Origin: Aspidiotus rigidus
Lineage: Eukaryota > Arthropoda > Insecta > Hemiptera > Diaspididae
Reading direction: 5' to 3'
Assembly (NCBI GenBank): GCA_035079385.1
Contig: JAVHKY010000029.1
Span: 12,524,001-12,588,000, forward strand
DNA length: 64,000 nt
The notes under the pieces were generated by a model. It saw nothing but the letters and a program-made list of their open reading frames with translations. It was not told the DNA's origin and did no database searches. How positions within the stretch are numbered: position 1 is the first letter of the stretch; every line of letters begins with the position of its first letter. A program made the position numbers and the translations under genes. Shown here one piece after another: positions 21,531-32,938 of this stretch.

Positions 21531-24350
21531 ATTTTCCGAGTCTCTTAGTGGTTTCATTTATTGTCTATCGTTACGTGCTTGCACCTCCTCACTCGCTATG
21601 CCATATCTGCCCTACCTACGTATATGTAAATGCCACTAGGCAGTTCATGTATGATCTATTACATAAAAAAAAAAAAAAAAAAAATTTAACTACTGAAGAG
21701 GAAAAAAATAGGGTGAAATGATTCATGTTTGCGTTGAAAACAGCTAAATATTCAGTATGGAAAATTATAGGATTTCTAGGATTTTTTCTATGATTGAAAA
21801 ATGAGCTTGGCGCATAGAAAAATAGCGCTGGCGCAGAACATACAAGAGATATCTACTGGCAGCAAATATCTTACGACTTCGTTATACTAAGGGTAAACTT
21901 TGATTTGTCCGCAGGTTTCCAAAAGCGACCTTAGTGAAGATAGCCGGCGAGTGTCGAGAATGTATCGTACATTTCAAGATGTAACCCTTTATCAATAAAT
22001 TATGATTCAAGTTCGTTCGAGGACAATTATACGGTAATCTATCAGATTTAGGAAATCGAGCCCAATCCATCGGTGAATCTTACAAATACAATCACGAGAT
22101 AACGTCGCGATTATATGTCGAATAACGGGAATTTTCGGCAAGACTCAAATAAAGCTGGCTTTCAGCTTCGTTCTTATCGGTAGAAATTCGGTTAAATTCG
22201 GTCTTCGGCTCATGCTGAAATACTTTGTAATATACCCCACCCCTTTCCCCCAGAAGAGTTTGAAGTTGTATGCAAGTCCAATGGATTCAAACTTCTCGGC
22301 TGTAGAGCGATGTGTGATGAAACATGACCTTTATTTTTTACTCGTAAAAAGTTTGGATTTTGTTACCAACCTCCTTTCACATGCTAATATTGATAAAAAT
22401 CGAATCGCACTCCAATTTCCGAAATGTTTACACATCAGAAACCTGTCTGCGTAAGTGCTTATTAAGCCATCATTATTCAAATGAGGCGCACGGTTCGTCT
22501 GTATAGTATAGTGTAACGTTATTAAGACGCGGAACAAAGAATAATAGGTAGTAAGCTGAACGAGCGAAGAGCGAGGACACGGCCCCAAAAAATCTGGTGA
22601 ACGAACGGTTTTATTTTTATTACTTTTATACAGGTATAGGCCGAGGCATGTCTGTTATCATTTCGTTATTATTGTCGCGTTACAGTCGAGAGTAATTTCG
22701 AACGGTACTTCGCGCTAACTCTAGTCGGAAAACGCGGGCAATGACTGTCGAGGTTCACGCGGCCGCGTCACGGCCGCGTATAGGATGTACTTCTCGTACT
22801 CGCAATCTAGAAAAAGAACGTGCCCGTATTTTCTCTCTCGTTCTTCGCGGTTCACTCTCTCACGAAAGAACTCGACTTTTCCAACTCGACTATATTATAG
22901 ATACTATGTGAACCCATTTTCATGAAAAACGTGTAAATTTAGCCATCAGAAAAACACGACAATTTTTCCTGTAGGTGCACATTACGTATGTACGTAACAT
23001 TCGTAGGTACTTCACGACGATACGAAGTCAACTTGGGTTACACACGATTTTTTTTTCTCCTTTCCGCCTTCGTTGTCATCTTCGCCGTCACACCGTTAAA
23101 GAAGCATCGCATCGTCGTCGTCGTAGTCGTCATTGTGACTCTTTTGTTTCGTTTTGTATTTAAAATACAGCGTCTTATTCTGCGTATATGTGTTCAGAGA
23201 GCATAGCTTACGGTACATACAGTATAGGTGGTACTGAATAAGAGTGTGAAGTGAACTTCGCCGACTTCCACACGTTAATGACTTAAAGAGAAAGGTTATT
23301 ATCGGTCGTTGTAACAGTTTTCTTATTTTTGTTGCCGGCTCCGAACGAAGTTGCATGTAGCGGTACAGCGGAGTGACGTAACGTTCATACAACGGTACTC
23401 CGACTCCGAATTGAGTGCCGCGACTGTCTCACTCTCTCCGGTGCTTCTCTCGCTTCATTATACGCGTCACGATGCCGACATCGTCTCTTCTTCGTCTTCC
23501 ACAATGACGCTCTTCGTCGACTATCCTCCGTTATTTCCTCGTTCTCTTCTCGATTCCAATACTACTTTAATCGATCGCTCTTAATAACGTCTATAACTGG
23601 AACACCACATACATTTCCGCACGCAATTTTACCAATAAATAATATTATGGTAATGAAACGCATGCACAGCGTTCGCGTTACATTCTGCAATTCAAAATAC
23701 TGTAAGATTCTCCTGAAATTACCGTGTTTACGGCGTACCAACACATAGTATTGAATCACGTACAGCATATTATGTACATTATGAAGAGACGGAGGAACAA
23801 AAAAATGGAGAAAAGTTCGTTCGTAGTATATTGTATGTACGTAAGTTACTGTGGCAGTTCCGCATTGTTACCCGTGATCTCTTAGTTTTTGTTTGATTCT
23901 CATTTCCGGGGTAAAATAGAAAAAAATCTCCTACGCAGTACAGCGTAAAAAAGCGCTACGAACTTTTCTTCTAAAACTATCTTGCAGCTACCCTGTTCGA
24001 TATCTTCTTCGCAGCTCACCTTTTCTACAAACTCTATTATCACCAATACAGTATAGGGAACCTAAGTTATGGTGAGTTTTCAACTTTGACTTCAAATAGC
24101 CTTTAAGCCGAAATCTCTCCAGTTCCTATTCACAAAACTAAGTCAAAGCTGGTCTTATCTGAAACTTTTCCACGTCTGTTAATCAGGCAAAATCTCGTCA
24201 CTTTTGATAATCTTTCATTATCCTGAACTAAGTCAGTACCCCGCCCATACAGTTCGGAGACACAGTTCCTCCAACTCTTTGAGCTCCCTGATTTGGTCGA
24301 AGGATTGGAGGCCCTTCCTCTCGAAACTACAATTTCGTGGAAAAAAAAAC
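21531..24350. other. No gene recognised; least repetitive stretch
   Basis: No transposon domain or terminal repeat seen. A CpG-richer patch at about 22660-22880 contains a near-palindrome (ACGCGGCCGCGT, ACGGCCGCGT), and GTCGTC simple repeats lie near 23110. The patch could be a promoter or first exon of a host gene, but no open frame supports this. Frames up to 98 codons overlap on both strands with biased composition. Confidence 0.4.
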
Positions 24351-24484
24351 TCACGGATTTTTTAACAGAGTTAAATATGGGGTGGCAGGAAACCTGTTTT
24401 ATGGGGCGTGTGGGGTTTGAAAAATGTGGATTGTAACGTCACAAGGCTGACTAAGGACTGCAGGAATGCGCATCTTAAGAGTAT

Positions 24485-25505
24485 TTTTCTAAGTCTCCCT
24501 CCTACCATATAAAATAAAGTGAATTTTTTCGTGCAGCAAAAAAATATTCAAAGATGGCGGGGCCTGTGACGTCACAGTTTGATGACGTCATAGGTCGGCC
24601 TTGTGACGTCACAATCTGATGACTTCCTAGATCAGTTCTCCTATTACATTCAGCTTAGGGCGGGTCCTGTAACGTAACGAGTAGATGACGTCATAGGTTA
24701 GCCTAAGGACTGCAGGAATGCGCATCTTAAAAGTAAACAAACAAAGTGAAGAGTGCGTGAGGAAGTTGCATCAAATGGTTCCGAGGTTTGAATAAGTTTA
24801 GCACGTCGAATAATTTTTATAAGTTGATAATTCAAAATTAAACTCGATAACTCTCTCCTAAATTCAGCAAACGGCAAAATCAGTTCAGAATTCCCAATTG
24901 CATATTGGTGATAAATACGTCCTTTGTACGTCATACCGCACCAGACGACACAAAATTTTCGATCGGTGGCATGCAACCTCCTCACGCGCTCTTCACTTTG
25001 TTTGTTTACTTTTAAGATGCGCATTCCTGCAGTCCTTAGGCTAACCTATGAGGTTGCATGCCACCGATCGAAAATTTTGGGTCGTTTGGTTCGGTATGAC
25101 GTACAAAGGACGTATTTATCACCAATATGCAATTGGGAATTCTGAACTGATTTTGCCGTTTGCTGAATTTAGGAGAGAGTTACCGAGTTTAACTTTCAAT
25201 TATCAACTTATGAAAATTATTCGACGTGTTAAACTTATTCAAACCTCGGAACCATTTGATGCAACTTCCTCACGCACTCTTCACTTTGTTTGTTTACTTT
25301 TAAGATGCGCATTCCTGCAGTCCTTAGGCTAACCTATGACGTCATCTACTCGTTACGTTACAGGACCCGCCCTAAGCTGAATGTAATAGGAGAACTGATC
25401 TAGGAAGTCATCAGATTGTGACGTCACAGGCCCCACCATCTTTGAACATTTTTTTACTGCACGAAAAAATTCACTTCATTTTATACGACTGGAGGGAGAC
25501 TCAGA
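24485..25505. repeat. One-kilobase palindrome inside copy D
   Basis: The left arm (24485-24979) and right arm (25051-25505) are inverted copies with few differences, apart from a deletion of about 38 bp near 24570-24610 relative to the left arm. They share GCAGGAATGCGCATCTTAAA, AACTCTCTCCTAAATTCAGC, ATTGCATATTGGTGATAAAT and GATCGGTGGCATGCAACCT. The 71-bp spacer (24980-25050) is itself a third copy of an arm segment. Antisense frames of about 95-108 codons in both arms encode the same peptide because of the inversion. It would fold into a long dsRNA if transcribed. Confidence 0.85.
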
Positions 25506-25679
25506 AAACTCAAGGGTTTCTTAACGGAATTGAACGACGGGGGGTAGGAAACCTGTTTTATGCGGCGCGTGGGATCTGAAAAATGTGGATTGTGACGTCA
25601 CAAGGCTGACTTATGACATTATAAAATCGTGACGTCACTGGCCTGCCCCAAGCTATGTATAATAGGAGGGGAACTTGGA

Positions 25680-26945
25680 AAAAAACCCTGATCTATGTCG
25701 TTATCAAACTGTGACGTCACAGACCCCAACGTCTTTGAATATTTTTTTCTCTGCACGAAAGAATTCCCTTTATTTTATATGGTAGGAGGAAGACTTGGGA
25801 AATTTAAGGGGTTTTTTAACGAACTTGAACGAAGGGTGGTAGGGAACTTGTTTTATGGGCGCGTGGGATCTGAAAAATGTGGATTCAGGCTCTACCTCTA
25901 AGGCTGTATGTGATAGGGGCTGAGCTCAGAGTGGTACTTATGAATTTCTATCAAATTTTGACGTCATATGCTCGAACGTTAGAGCTATATAATATAATCG
26001 AAAGGGAACTTGAAAAAACTGATCTATGACGTCATCAAACTGTGACGTCACAGGCCTCGTCCCCGAGCTATATATGATAGGAGGGGGACTTGGAAAAAAA
26101 CCCTGATCTATGACGTTATCAAACTGTGACGTCACAGACCCCAACGTCTTTGAATATTTTTTTCTCTGCACGAAAAAATTCCCTTCATCTTACATGGTAG
26201 GAGGAAGACTTAGGAAATTCAAGGGTTTTTTAACGAACTTGAACGAGGGGTGGCAGCGAACCTGTTTTATGGGCGCGTGGGATCTGAAAAATGTGGATTC
26301 TAACATCACAGGCTCTACCTCCAAGGCTGTATATGATAGGGGCTGGGCTCAGAGTGGTACTTATGAATTTCCATTAAATTGTGACGTCATATGCTCGAAC
26401 GTTAGCTATATAATATAATCGGAGGGGAACTTGAAAAAACTGATCTATGACGTCATCAAACTGTGACGTCACAGGCCTCGCCCCCGAGCTATATATGATC
26501 GGAGGGGGACTTGGAAAAAAACCCTGATCTATGACGTTATCAAACTGTGACTTCACAGGCCCCAACGTCTTTGAATATTTTTTCTCTGCACGAAAAAATT
26601 CCCTTTATTTTATATGGTAGGGGGAAGACTTGGGAAACTCAAGTGTTTTTTAAAGAACTTGAACGAGGGGTGGCAGGGAGCCTGTTTTATGGGCGCGTGG
26701 GATCTGAAAAATGTGGATTCTGACATCACGGGCTCTACCTCCAAGGCTGTATATGATAGGGGCTGGGCTCAGAGTGGTAATTATGAATTTCCATTAAATT
26801 GTGACGTCATATGCTCGAACGTTAGAGCTATATAATATAATCGGAGGGGAACTTGAAAAAACTGATCTATGACGTCATCAAACTGGATGTCACAGGCCTC
26901 GCCCCCCGAGCTATATATGATAGGAGAAGGACTTCGAAAATTTTC
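25680..26945. repeat. Three tandem units of about 420 bp, rich in TGACGTCA
   Basis: The block AAAAACCCTGATCTATGACG recurs at about 25680, 26096 and 26518. Each unit holds CAAACTGTGACGTCACAG, CCAACGTCTTTGAATATTTT, CTCTGCACGAAAAAATTCCC, GGCTCTACCTCCAAGGCTGT, TTGTGACGTCATATGCTCGA and CTGATCTATGACGTCATCAA. Units differ by a few per cent, indicating recent amplification. The sites match the CREB/ATF palindrome. Confidence 0.8.
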
Positions 26946-27013
26946 TAGCACCGAGCTTTGCCGACCGGCCGACGGAGGTATTATCCGAACCCCCCATAAA
27001 ACAGGTTCCTGTT

Positions 27014-29613
27014 GAGAAAAAAAAATTAGCGACCATTACATATACACCTTCCACAATGGCCGCGGGTATACCCGTAATATCCGCTGTTCTCAATCACTTG
27101 TCATAAATTGATTCTCGCCTCTTTTTATGTAGTTCAGTTGAAATTGTCGAAATTGTTCCCTTACTCTAAGTAAACATCGCAATTTTGCTTGACATTATAC
27201 GCTCTGATTTAAGTAAGTCTGTAATCTATAAGGACTTAAGCCAAAATTATTTCCTATAATGATGTCACACTCTCCTAGTCGTACTCAGGTGAGTATAGGT
27301 AGCCTATTATATTATATCCCTGAATTAGGTCATGATCACTGATGACCTTATGCTAAGCCCTAGGCAAAATTTTTCGGTATAATAAAGAGTAAACAATTGA
27401 GCCGAATATACTGAACATTAGGCCCAGTACAGTGAAAACTGAGGACGCTTGTCTCAAAGTAGCGAAGATCGAAAAATTCCAAGTCCTTAAAGTAGGTCAA
27501 GATCACTCGTGACGTCAGTATGTTAGGTCTGTAGCAGTAAAGCCTATTATACTGATGGTTGGGCCGGTAGCCTAAGGATAAAGGTTTCAAAGATGTGAAG
27601 ATCAAAATTATTGCCTCCGAAGTCGGTCAAGATCATTGACGCTGACGTTTTCTGAGGATGCCTCTCCCGCCCCTCCGATAAAACAGATAGCGAGTTTCCC
27701 GTTAAAAAACAGTCTTCGGACTTGTAGCCCTAAATAAAAGATCATAACGCCAAGTGAGTAGCGCACTGGATATTAAAAGGATCTTACGTGTACTATTCTA
27801 CTTTATTAGTAAGCTTACTGTTACCCCATTAATAGTTGTATCGCTACTGCTCGACAAGGCCTCTCTTATGGCACAATACTGTGATTTAAAATGCTACAAA
27901 AATGCCAAGTCACGATTGGTTCACTCATCAACCTATGTGCTTATTTATATTGGCTTTCTACTTTAAATTTGCTGTCATCTTATTGGCAGGAAGATGAAAC
28001 AAACGAGAACGCCATGTGTTTTCTTTTGAAGAGTCCATCCAACTTTGTAACCTTATTGGTCAGTTCTATTTTTTTTCTCTGCCCCTTCTTTGTTCCCATT
28101 TTTTTAGGAGCTCCCTCAATCACGCTTTTTGATGTCATAAATTCTCTGTTCCATGTTACGACACATAAATCACAAAATACACAAAAACATAAAGTTACTA
28201 GAGTCGTAATTTAAAAATTTATTAAGCGATCGCTTTCGGATAAATATCCATCAACGGGCAAGTAGTGACTTTATGTTTTTGTATATTTTTTCACGCTTTT
28301 AGAGTAGCAGTCGTCGGCATCTGCATTACTATCTCGATTTCTTTCCTCTTCTCTTCATTGTTCGTAACAGTAGTTCTGAATCGCCAAATCCTGTGCCTGT
28401 GGTGGTGGTACTAGTCGTGTGGGATGATGGTGTAAGTGAGTGTTGGTTTCTTCTAGATTTTGTATTCTATCCTGTTTTCCAGTGTACGAGTTTTGAGTCC
28501 AAATGGTTGATGATCACATTGCTCTTTTCCACAGTGAATTTGATGCTTTCATCCACCGCATTCGTTTCCAGAAGAAATTGGTCCACCTATTGACCACACA
28601 ACTAGGATACCATCTACGATTCTAACCCAGTGTTAGCATTTTCATAAAACTTGGACTACTCTTGGAAAAACCGTGAGGACTATTTCTGAACAAAATTGTG
28701 ACAATTTTTGTCTCGCTCAATGACGTCATGAGTGCATCAGTGACCCTGAATTACTTTGCGGACTTGAAAATTTCGGTCTTGGGCTTATTGTATGCTCGCC
28801 CGAGATGAGTAGTACGCACTTCGGGCGCAGGCCTGACATACAATATACTGGGCTTCAATTTAAGGACTTGGAAAGATCTCGACATTTGGCCTTTAGTACA
28901 CTGGGCTAAACAGTACTTAGCCCGACATATAGTAAACTAGTGAAACACTAGTGCTTCCGGTCATCGATCATCTACATCAGGTGAGTATCTGTTTAAACTA
29001 ACCCGTAGATGGTCGATGACCAGAAACGCTCGTGTTTCAGTGAAGATATATCCGCTCAAGTATAATAAAATAGGGCCAGGAAAAGAGAAGGTGAAGCGTA
29101 GTATGACGTCATAGGCCTATACGAGGTTGTTCTGGCGAACTAAATAAGTGTGTAAGTAATTAGCCTAAAATACAGTATACTAGACATACTAGATCAAATA
29201 TGCCTAACTTTTTGTGGGCCACTTTGAGTAAGGTGAAAAGTGAGGCGAGCCAATTTTTCCAATTTTTAATGATTAAGAAATTTTCTTATATTTATTTCTT
29301 ACTGTGACTAGTTTTTCAACGGGGTCTTTGCTGGCTGAATTCGGCCCGTGGGTCGTATGTTGAACATGCCTGTACTAGGTCAAGAATAAGGACAAACGAG
29401 GGGAGTGAAAGAGACCGTAAGCTTGGTAGCCCAATATGTAGAATGATAGGTTTATGCTAAACTCAGAAATACTGATGGTGGGGTGACGTCATTATAACCG
29501 AGATACGAATCAAAAGTGAATGATTATAATCTATAAAATCGCTGTATCACATCGAAGTGTAACCCAGGCACGACCTCAGAGCGAATGAATTAGCCTCTGC
29601 AATGAAGGAAGAT
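27014..29613. other. Motif-rich repeats, no gene
   Basis: No coding region recognised. 27270-27700 has the dispersed-family vocabulary (GTAGGTCAAGATCACTCGTG then ACGTCAG, TTAGGCCCAGTACAGTG) and ends in a degenerate HINE 5' end (CGATAAAACAG, GAGTTTCCCGTTAA) at about 27677-27710. 28720-29210 repeats the vocabulary (CAATGACGTCATGAGTG, TATACTGGGC, TAGACATACTAG). 27720-28600 has AT-rich frames of 66-107 codons without domains. Confidence 0.4.
28941..29042. repeat. Hairpin, arms of about 36 bp
   Basis: GTGAAACACTAGTGCTTCCG and GTCATCGATCATCTAC at the left are inverted at the right (GTAGATGGTCGATGAC, CAGAAACGCTCGTGTTTCAG) with a few mismatches around a 28-base loop. Probably a MITE remnant within the dispersed family. 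Confidence 0.6.
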
Positions 29614-29950
29614 TACACTACATGTCTCTGAAGGCGACATGTGAACTTCTGTGCCACATTTTTGTTTTTAAAATTGAGTTTCTGAACTTGCTGCCTTTCA
29701 ATATGTCGATTATTATGTCATTCATCAATATATCCGTCAGTATTGATAACAGCGGTGGATCCATCGCTAGTCCTTCTTCCTGGCGGTAGAACTCTTTATT
29801 GAATCGACAGTAGTTCCAACCCACAATCTCTTATACCATGTTGGCGTACTTCTGCTCGTTAGGATTTTCAGGGTATATATTGTTCCGCAGCGGGGTGAGA
29901 AGTTCCTCTTTTTCATCACGTCTAGAGATACCTTTTGCTCCATGCTGGTA
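29614..29950 (-). pseudogene. PLE reverse transcriptase fragment
   Basis: One minus-strand frame with an in-frame stop near 29833 reads SRRDEKEELLTPLRNNIYPE, NPNEQKYANMV, stop, EIVGWNYCRFNKEFYRQEEG, LAMDPPLLSILTDILMNDI. The FYRQEEGLAM...PL segment is the RT palm motif found in PLEs and relatives, where the family usually has GSPLS; here it is DPPLL. Similarity fades after about 29690. It is shorter and more divergent than the PLEs at 6.5 and 58 kb and represents another family. Confidence 0.6.
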
Positions 29951-31735
29951 AAGTATACTGCGTTATATACATTGACTCAAAATTCGAAATTTCTTTAGAT
30001 CTTAAAGTAGGTCAAGGTCACGCTTACCTTACGACATCATCAAGGAGGATTGAAATCTCAAAACTCAGAATTGACGTTTTCAGCTGAAGGGTAGGTATCT
30101 GTCTTGCCATGAACTTGGTCGGTTATTTTTTCCTTCTATGCATACTTCAATCTCTAGGAGCGACAAAGATTAGTTTTAACACTATTGTCCTAATAAATGT
30201 AGGTAAACGATTACTGGCAAAGAACAATCAGCGAAACGTAAATTCTAATTTCCAGTAATATTCAAATTGGAGAAGACGAATTTATCTGATCGATAATTTT
30301 TTTCTTCTTATTCGTACATATTTCCAATTCATCGTGTGAAAGCATCGAAGATGAGTACAGATATTCGTCAGAAAAAAAAAGTTATCCAACCATCTGTTCT
30401 ACATTTCTTCACCGGGTTACGGTTAACACTTTTTTTTTTTACTTACGCCTCGTTTTGGTCCTGGCTCTTGTTAAAAACTCCATTTGTTTACGGAAATAGC
30501 CCGGCTGAGATAACGGTTCTCGATCGCAATTCGCCTACTCTACATTTACACGTAACTTCGTTCGCCCGGTGAAATGAACGAGTCCGCTATCACGATATTT
30601 TCAAGAGAACCCCTCTCGTTCTTTACGTTTTACATTCTATTGTCTTCGATTCGATATGGGAATAATAACAATAATAAAACTGTGCCTAGTCCCAGTATAT
30701 ATGGACTCACGATTCTGCTGACAAAACAGCATGATACACGCTTACCGAGTTCATCGCTTAAATAAGACGCAAGTACGGAAGGATAGGCTACACATACACA
30801 CTCAAAAAAAAAAAGGAAAAGAAAAAAAAAGTGCGTTCAAATTGTCCTACACCAGCGTTAAGTTCACCCGGACCGTAGGCCATTACGCGTATTATCACTT
30901 TTTTCTCCTTCATTTTTCTTTTTTTTTTTTTCTAACAGTGAATGACGGAAATAAGAGTACCTCCGTTGTGTTGTTCTTGCCTGGTACATCATACGACTGA
31001 CCTAAATATATTTAAATTACTTCAACGACTACTTTGTATATTTTTCGATTATCACTACAGGTTAGAATTACCGTCACGAAAATGCGTGCTGGTACGATAC
31101 CTCTTTTCATTTGACGACCGTTCAATCGTTGCACACTGACTTCTCTTGAAAAGATTCAAGCTACTTAAATCAAGTTTTACTTTATTTATTTTTTCATTCT
31201 CTCTTTCAATCACATCCTATATTCTTTCAGTATACTAGACCTGAATCGAAAGCAAATTTACGAATAACGTTACTCTTTTTCTCCAAATCTTCGAAGAAAA
31301 AAAAAAAAAAAAAGGAGGTATATTGCTCGGAAGAAAGAGAATTTGGACCTACTCTTGAACGAAAGTTTGTTTATTTATTTTCAAAGCTAGGTATATCTAC
31401 ACCACAATAGAAGCAATCGTGTAGTTTCAGAAACTTGTCTAAAATGAGAATGCCTGCTGCTTTTGCAGTTTGATCGATATCGATTGTCAGCCACAGGTGG
31501 TTGACGTCTCCCTGCAAACCATTTTAACATGTCACTTGAATGCTCACGTTCTCGTATGACTCGGACACTCGCCGATATCCTTTATAATCTGGGACGGAAC
31601 CTCACGTGCCCACGGCCATTGAAAATATGCAGGAGACCCCATCTTTCCCACAACCGGAGATCATGAAAATGGAGGAATTCGATTAATGTTGGAAAAGAAT
31701 GCAATAAATGGTAATTTAGGCCTGCTTACGTCTTC
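29951..31735. other. No gene recognised
   Basis: Low-complexity, pyrimidine-rich sequence with many T and A runs. A block at 29995-30045 has GTAGGTCAAGGTCACG followed by ACATCATCAA, again the dispersed-family order. Frames of 60-90 codons have no domain and are interrupted by homopolymers. Confidence 0.4.
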
Positions 31736-31739
31736 TCGT

Positions 31740-32938
31740 ATTTTTTTTTTCTTTTCGCATGTGCAGCACCGCCCGTTCTCCATGATGGAGTAGGTGCGGG
31801 CTGCGTATGCATTTGATTTTGTTTCCTCCAGTACCGGAATCGACCCTTTCGGGTATAACTTCAGTGTTGGAGGAATCTCCTTGGCGAACCCCCCTCTTCT
31901 ACTCGGCAACCGCCGAGTTGCTTTGGCAACCGCCAAGCTTTAGTGCCCCCTAGCACGCAAAAAACACTAGAAAACACTCACATCACAAAGACGACACTAT
32001 CACATCAGGCGTAGGTCTCTGTTGCATGAACCTCACTGTATGGTGCTCGTTAGACATATTCGTATGAACAGTGAACGTACCGTAGTAAGTTCACCGGAAA
32101 AAAGGACGCGGAGCAACCATATAAGCGTATGATTCTTTCAAACAACTATAAAGGCCCTATCAAACTGAACGGTATCCTTCTTCCTCTTCTTCCTGCAGAT
32201 CTGGATCTTGATGGTACACAGGTGTTGAGTAGGCCATAGCGTGGTTCTGCATTTGCCTACTCCATTCCTGGTCCATCTTCCTCTTCATGATGGTGACCGC
32301 AAATGCAGACCCCTGGTACCATGCTCCTTCGGAACCTAGCATGGTGGGTACCAGGCTACTCGGGTCGAGCGCTTCATCTACCCCGATCTCTTGAAGAGAC
32401 CGACTAAGCTTGTCCCGCTTACGTCTCCACGCCTCACACTCAAATAAGGTGTGCTGTGGTCCATCATCCCGCCCTTGGTTATAGTGCGAACACGTTGCCT
32501 GCTCAACTTTCCTTAACTTCTCGTGAAGGTACTTGTTGAAGCAGCCATGGCCGCTTAATACCTGCGTCAGGTGAAAGTTCAGCTGACCATGGTGTCGGTT
32601 CATCCACACACGGGTTGTCCATGTACCCAGCTCTTTCTGGGCAATTCTTGCTTTCCACTTTACATGCAAGGAGCGCCTGGCCTCCTGCTTGACCCGTAAA
32701 GCTTCTTGGTTGGTCGTCGTTCTCTTCTTTGCTTTGAACACCACCGCTCTCTCCTCAGCAAGGAGCTCGATTGGTGGTGAACGTGCGCCTCCGTCGAGAC
32801 AGTGCGGTAGGCACTAACACACCTTAGCGCAGCTCTTCTTTGGATCTTTGCCATCTCTCTCCTTCGGTATGGTATCTTCATGGAGTCGGCCCATACTGGC
32901 GCACCATATAGCAGGATCGACAAGGCGGTGCTCATCAT
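31740..32938 (-). pseudogene. R1-like non-LTR retrotransposon, 3' fragment, copy 1
   Basis: Two frames join near 32720-32760. The first reads TALSILLYGAPVWADSMKIP, YRRREMAKIQRRAALR and SAYRTVSTEA, the region just after the RT. The second reads WKARIAQKELGTWTTRVWMN, FHLTQVLSGHGCFNKYLHEK, then a knuckle CSHYNQGRDDGPQHTLFECE in which the second Cys is Tyr, and a charged C-terminus ending near 32160. The rest to about 31740 is 3' untranslated sequence shared with the copies at 45.3 and 52.7 kb. A C-terminal CCHC knuckle of this type is characteristic of R1-clade and related LINEs. The endonuclease and RT are absent. Confidence 0.75.

Larger units (their letters stand above)
24351..27013 (-). mobile_element. 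HINE-like element with multimerised 3' ends, copy D
   Basis: The 5' end (inverse AACAGGAACCTGTTTTAT) is at 27013 and the outermost 3' end at about 24351 (CGGATTTTTTAACAGAGTT). Inside are four further copies of the 3' end block, each with TTAACGRAATTGAACGA or TTAACGAACTTGAACGA followed by a GGTGG-AGGGAACCTGTTTTAT block. They lie at about 25515, 25815, 26228 and 26648. The last three are spaced about 415-420 bp apart and define head-to-tail units. Each unit carries several TGACGTCA or GTGACGTCAC sites and the GATAGGAGGGGACTTGGAAA unit. Repeated 3' ends in tandem would fit rolling-circle read-through. No protein is encoded. Confidence 0.55.

Noticed and set aside
22660..22880. CpG-rich patch as a host promoter
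   Set aside because: No open frame, TATA or initiator context, or splice signals that can be tied to it. Left as a note only.
24698..25332. Two similar frames of 95-108 codons on opposite strands
   Set aside because: They are the same sequence read from the two arms of the palindrome. No domain is recognised, and the similarity follows from the inversion.
27754..28214. Hydrophobic frames as small membrane proteins
   Set aside because: Overlapping frames in AT-rich sequence with no start context, homology motif or conserved pattern.
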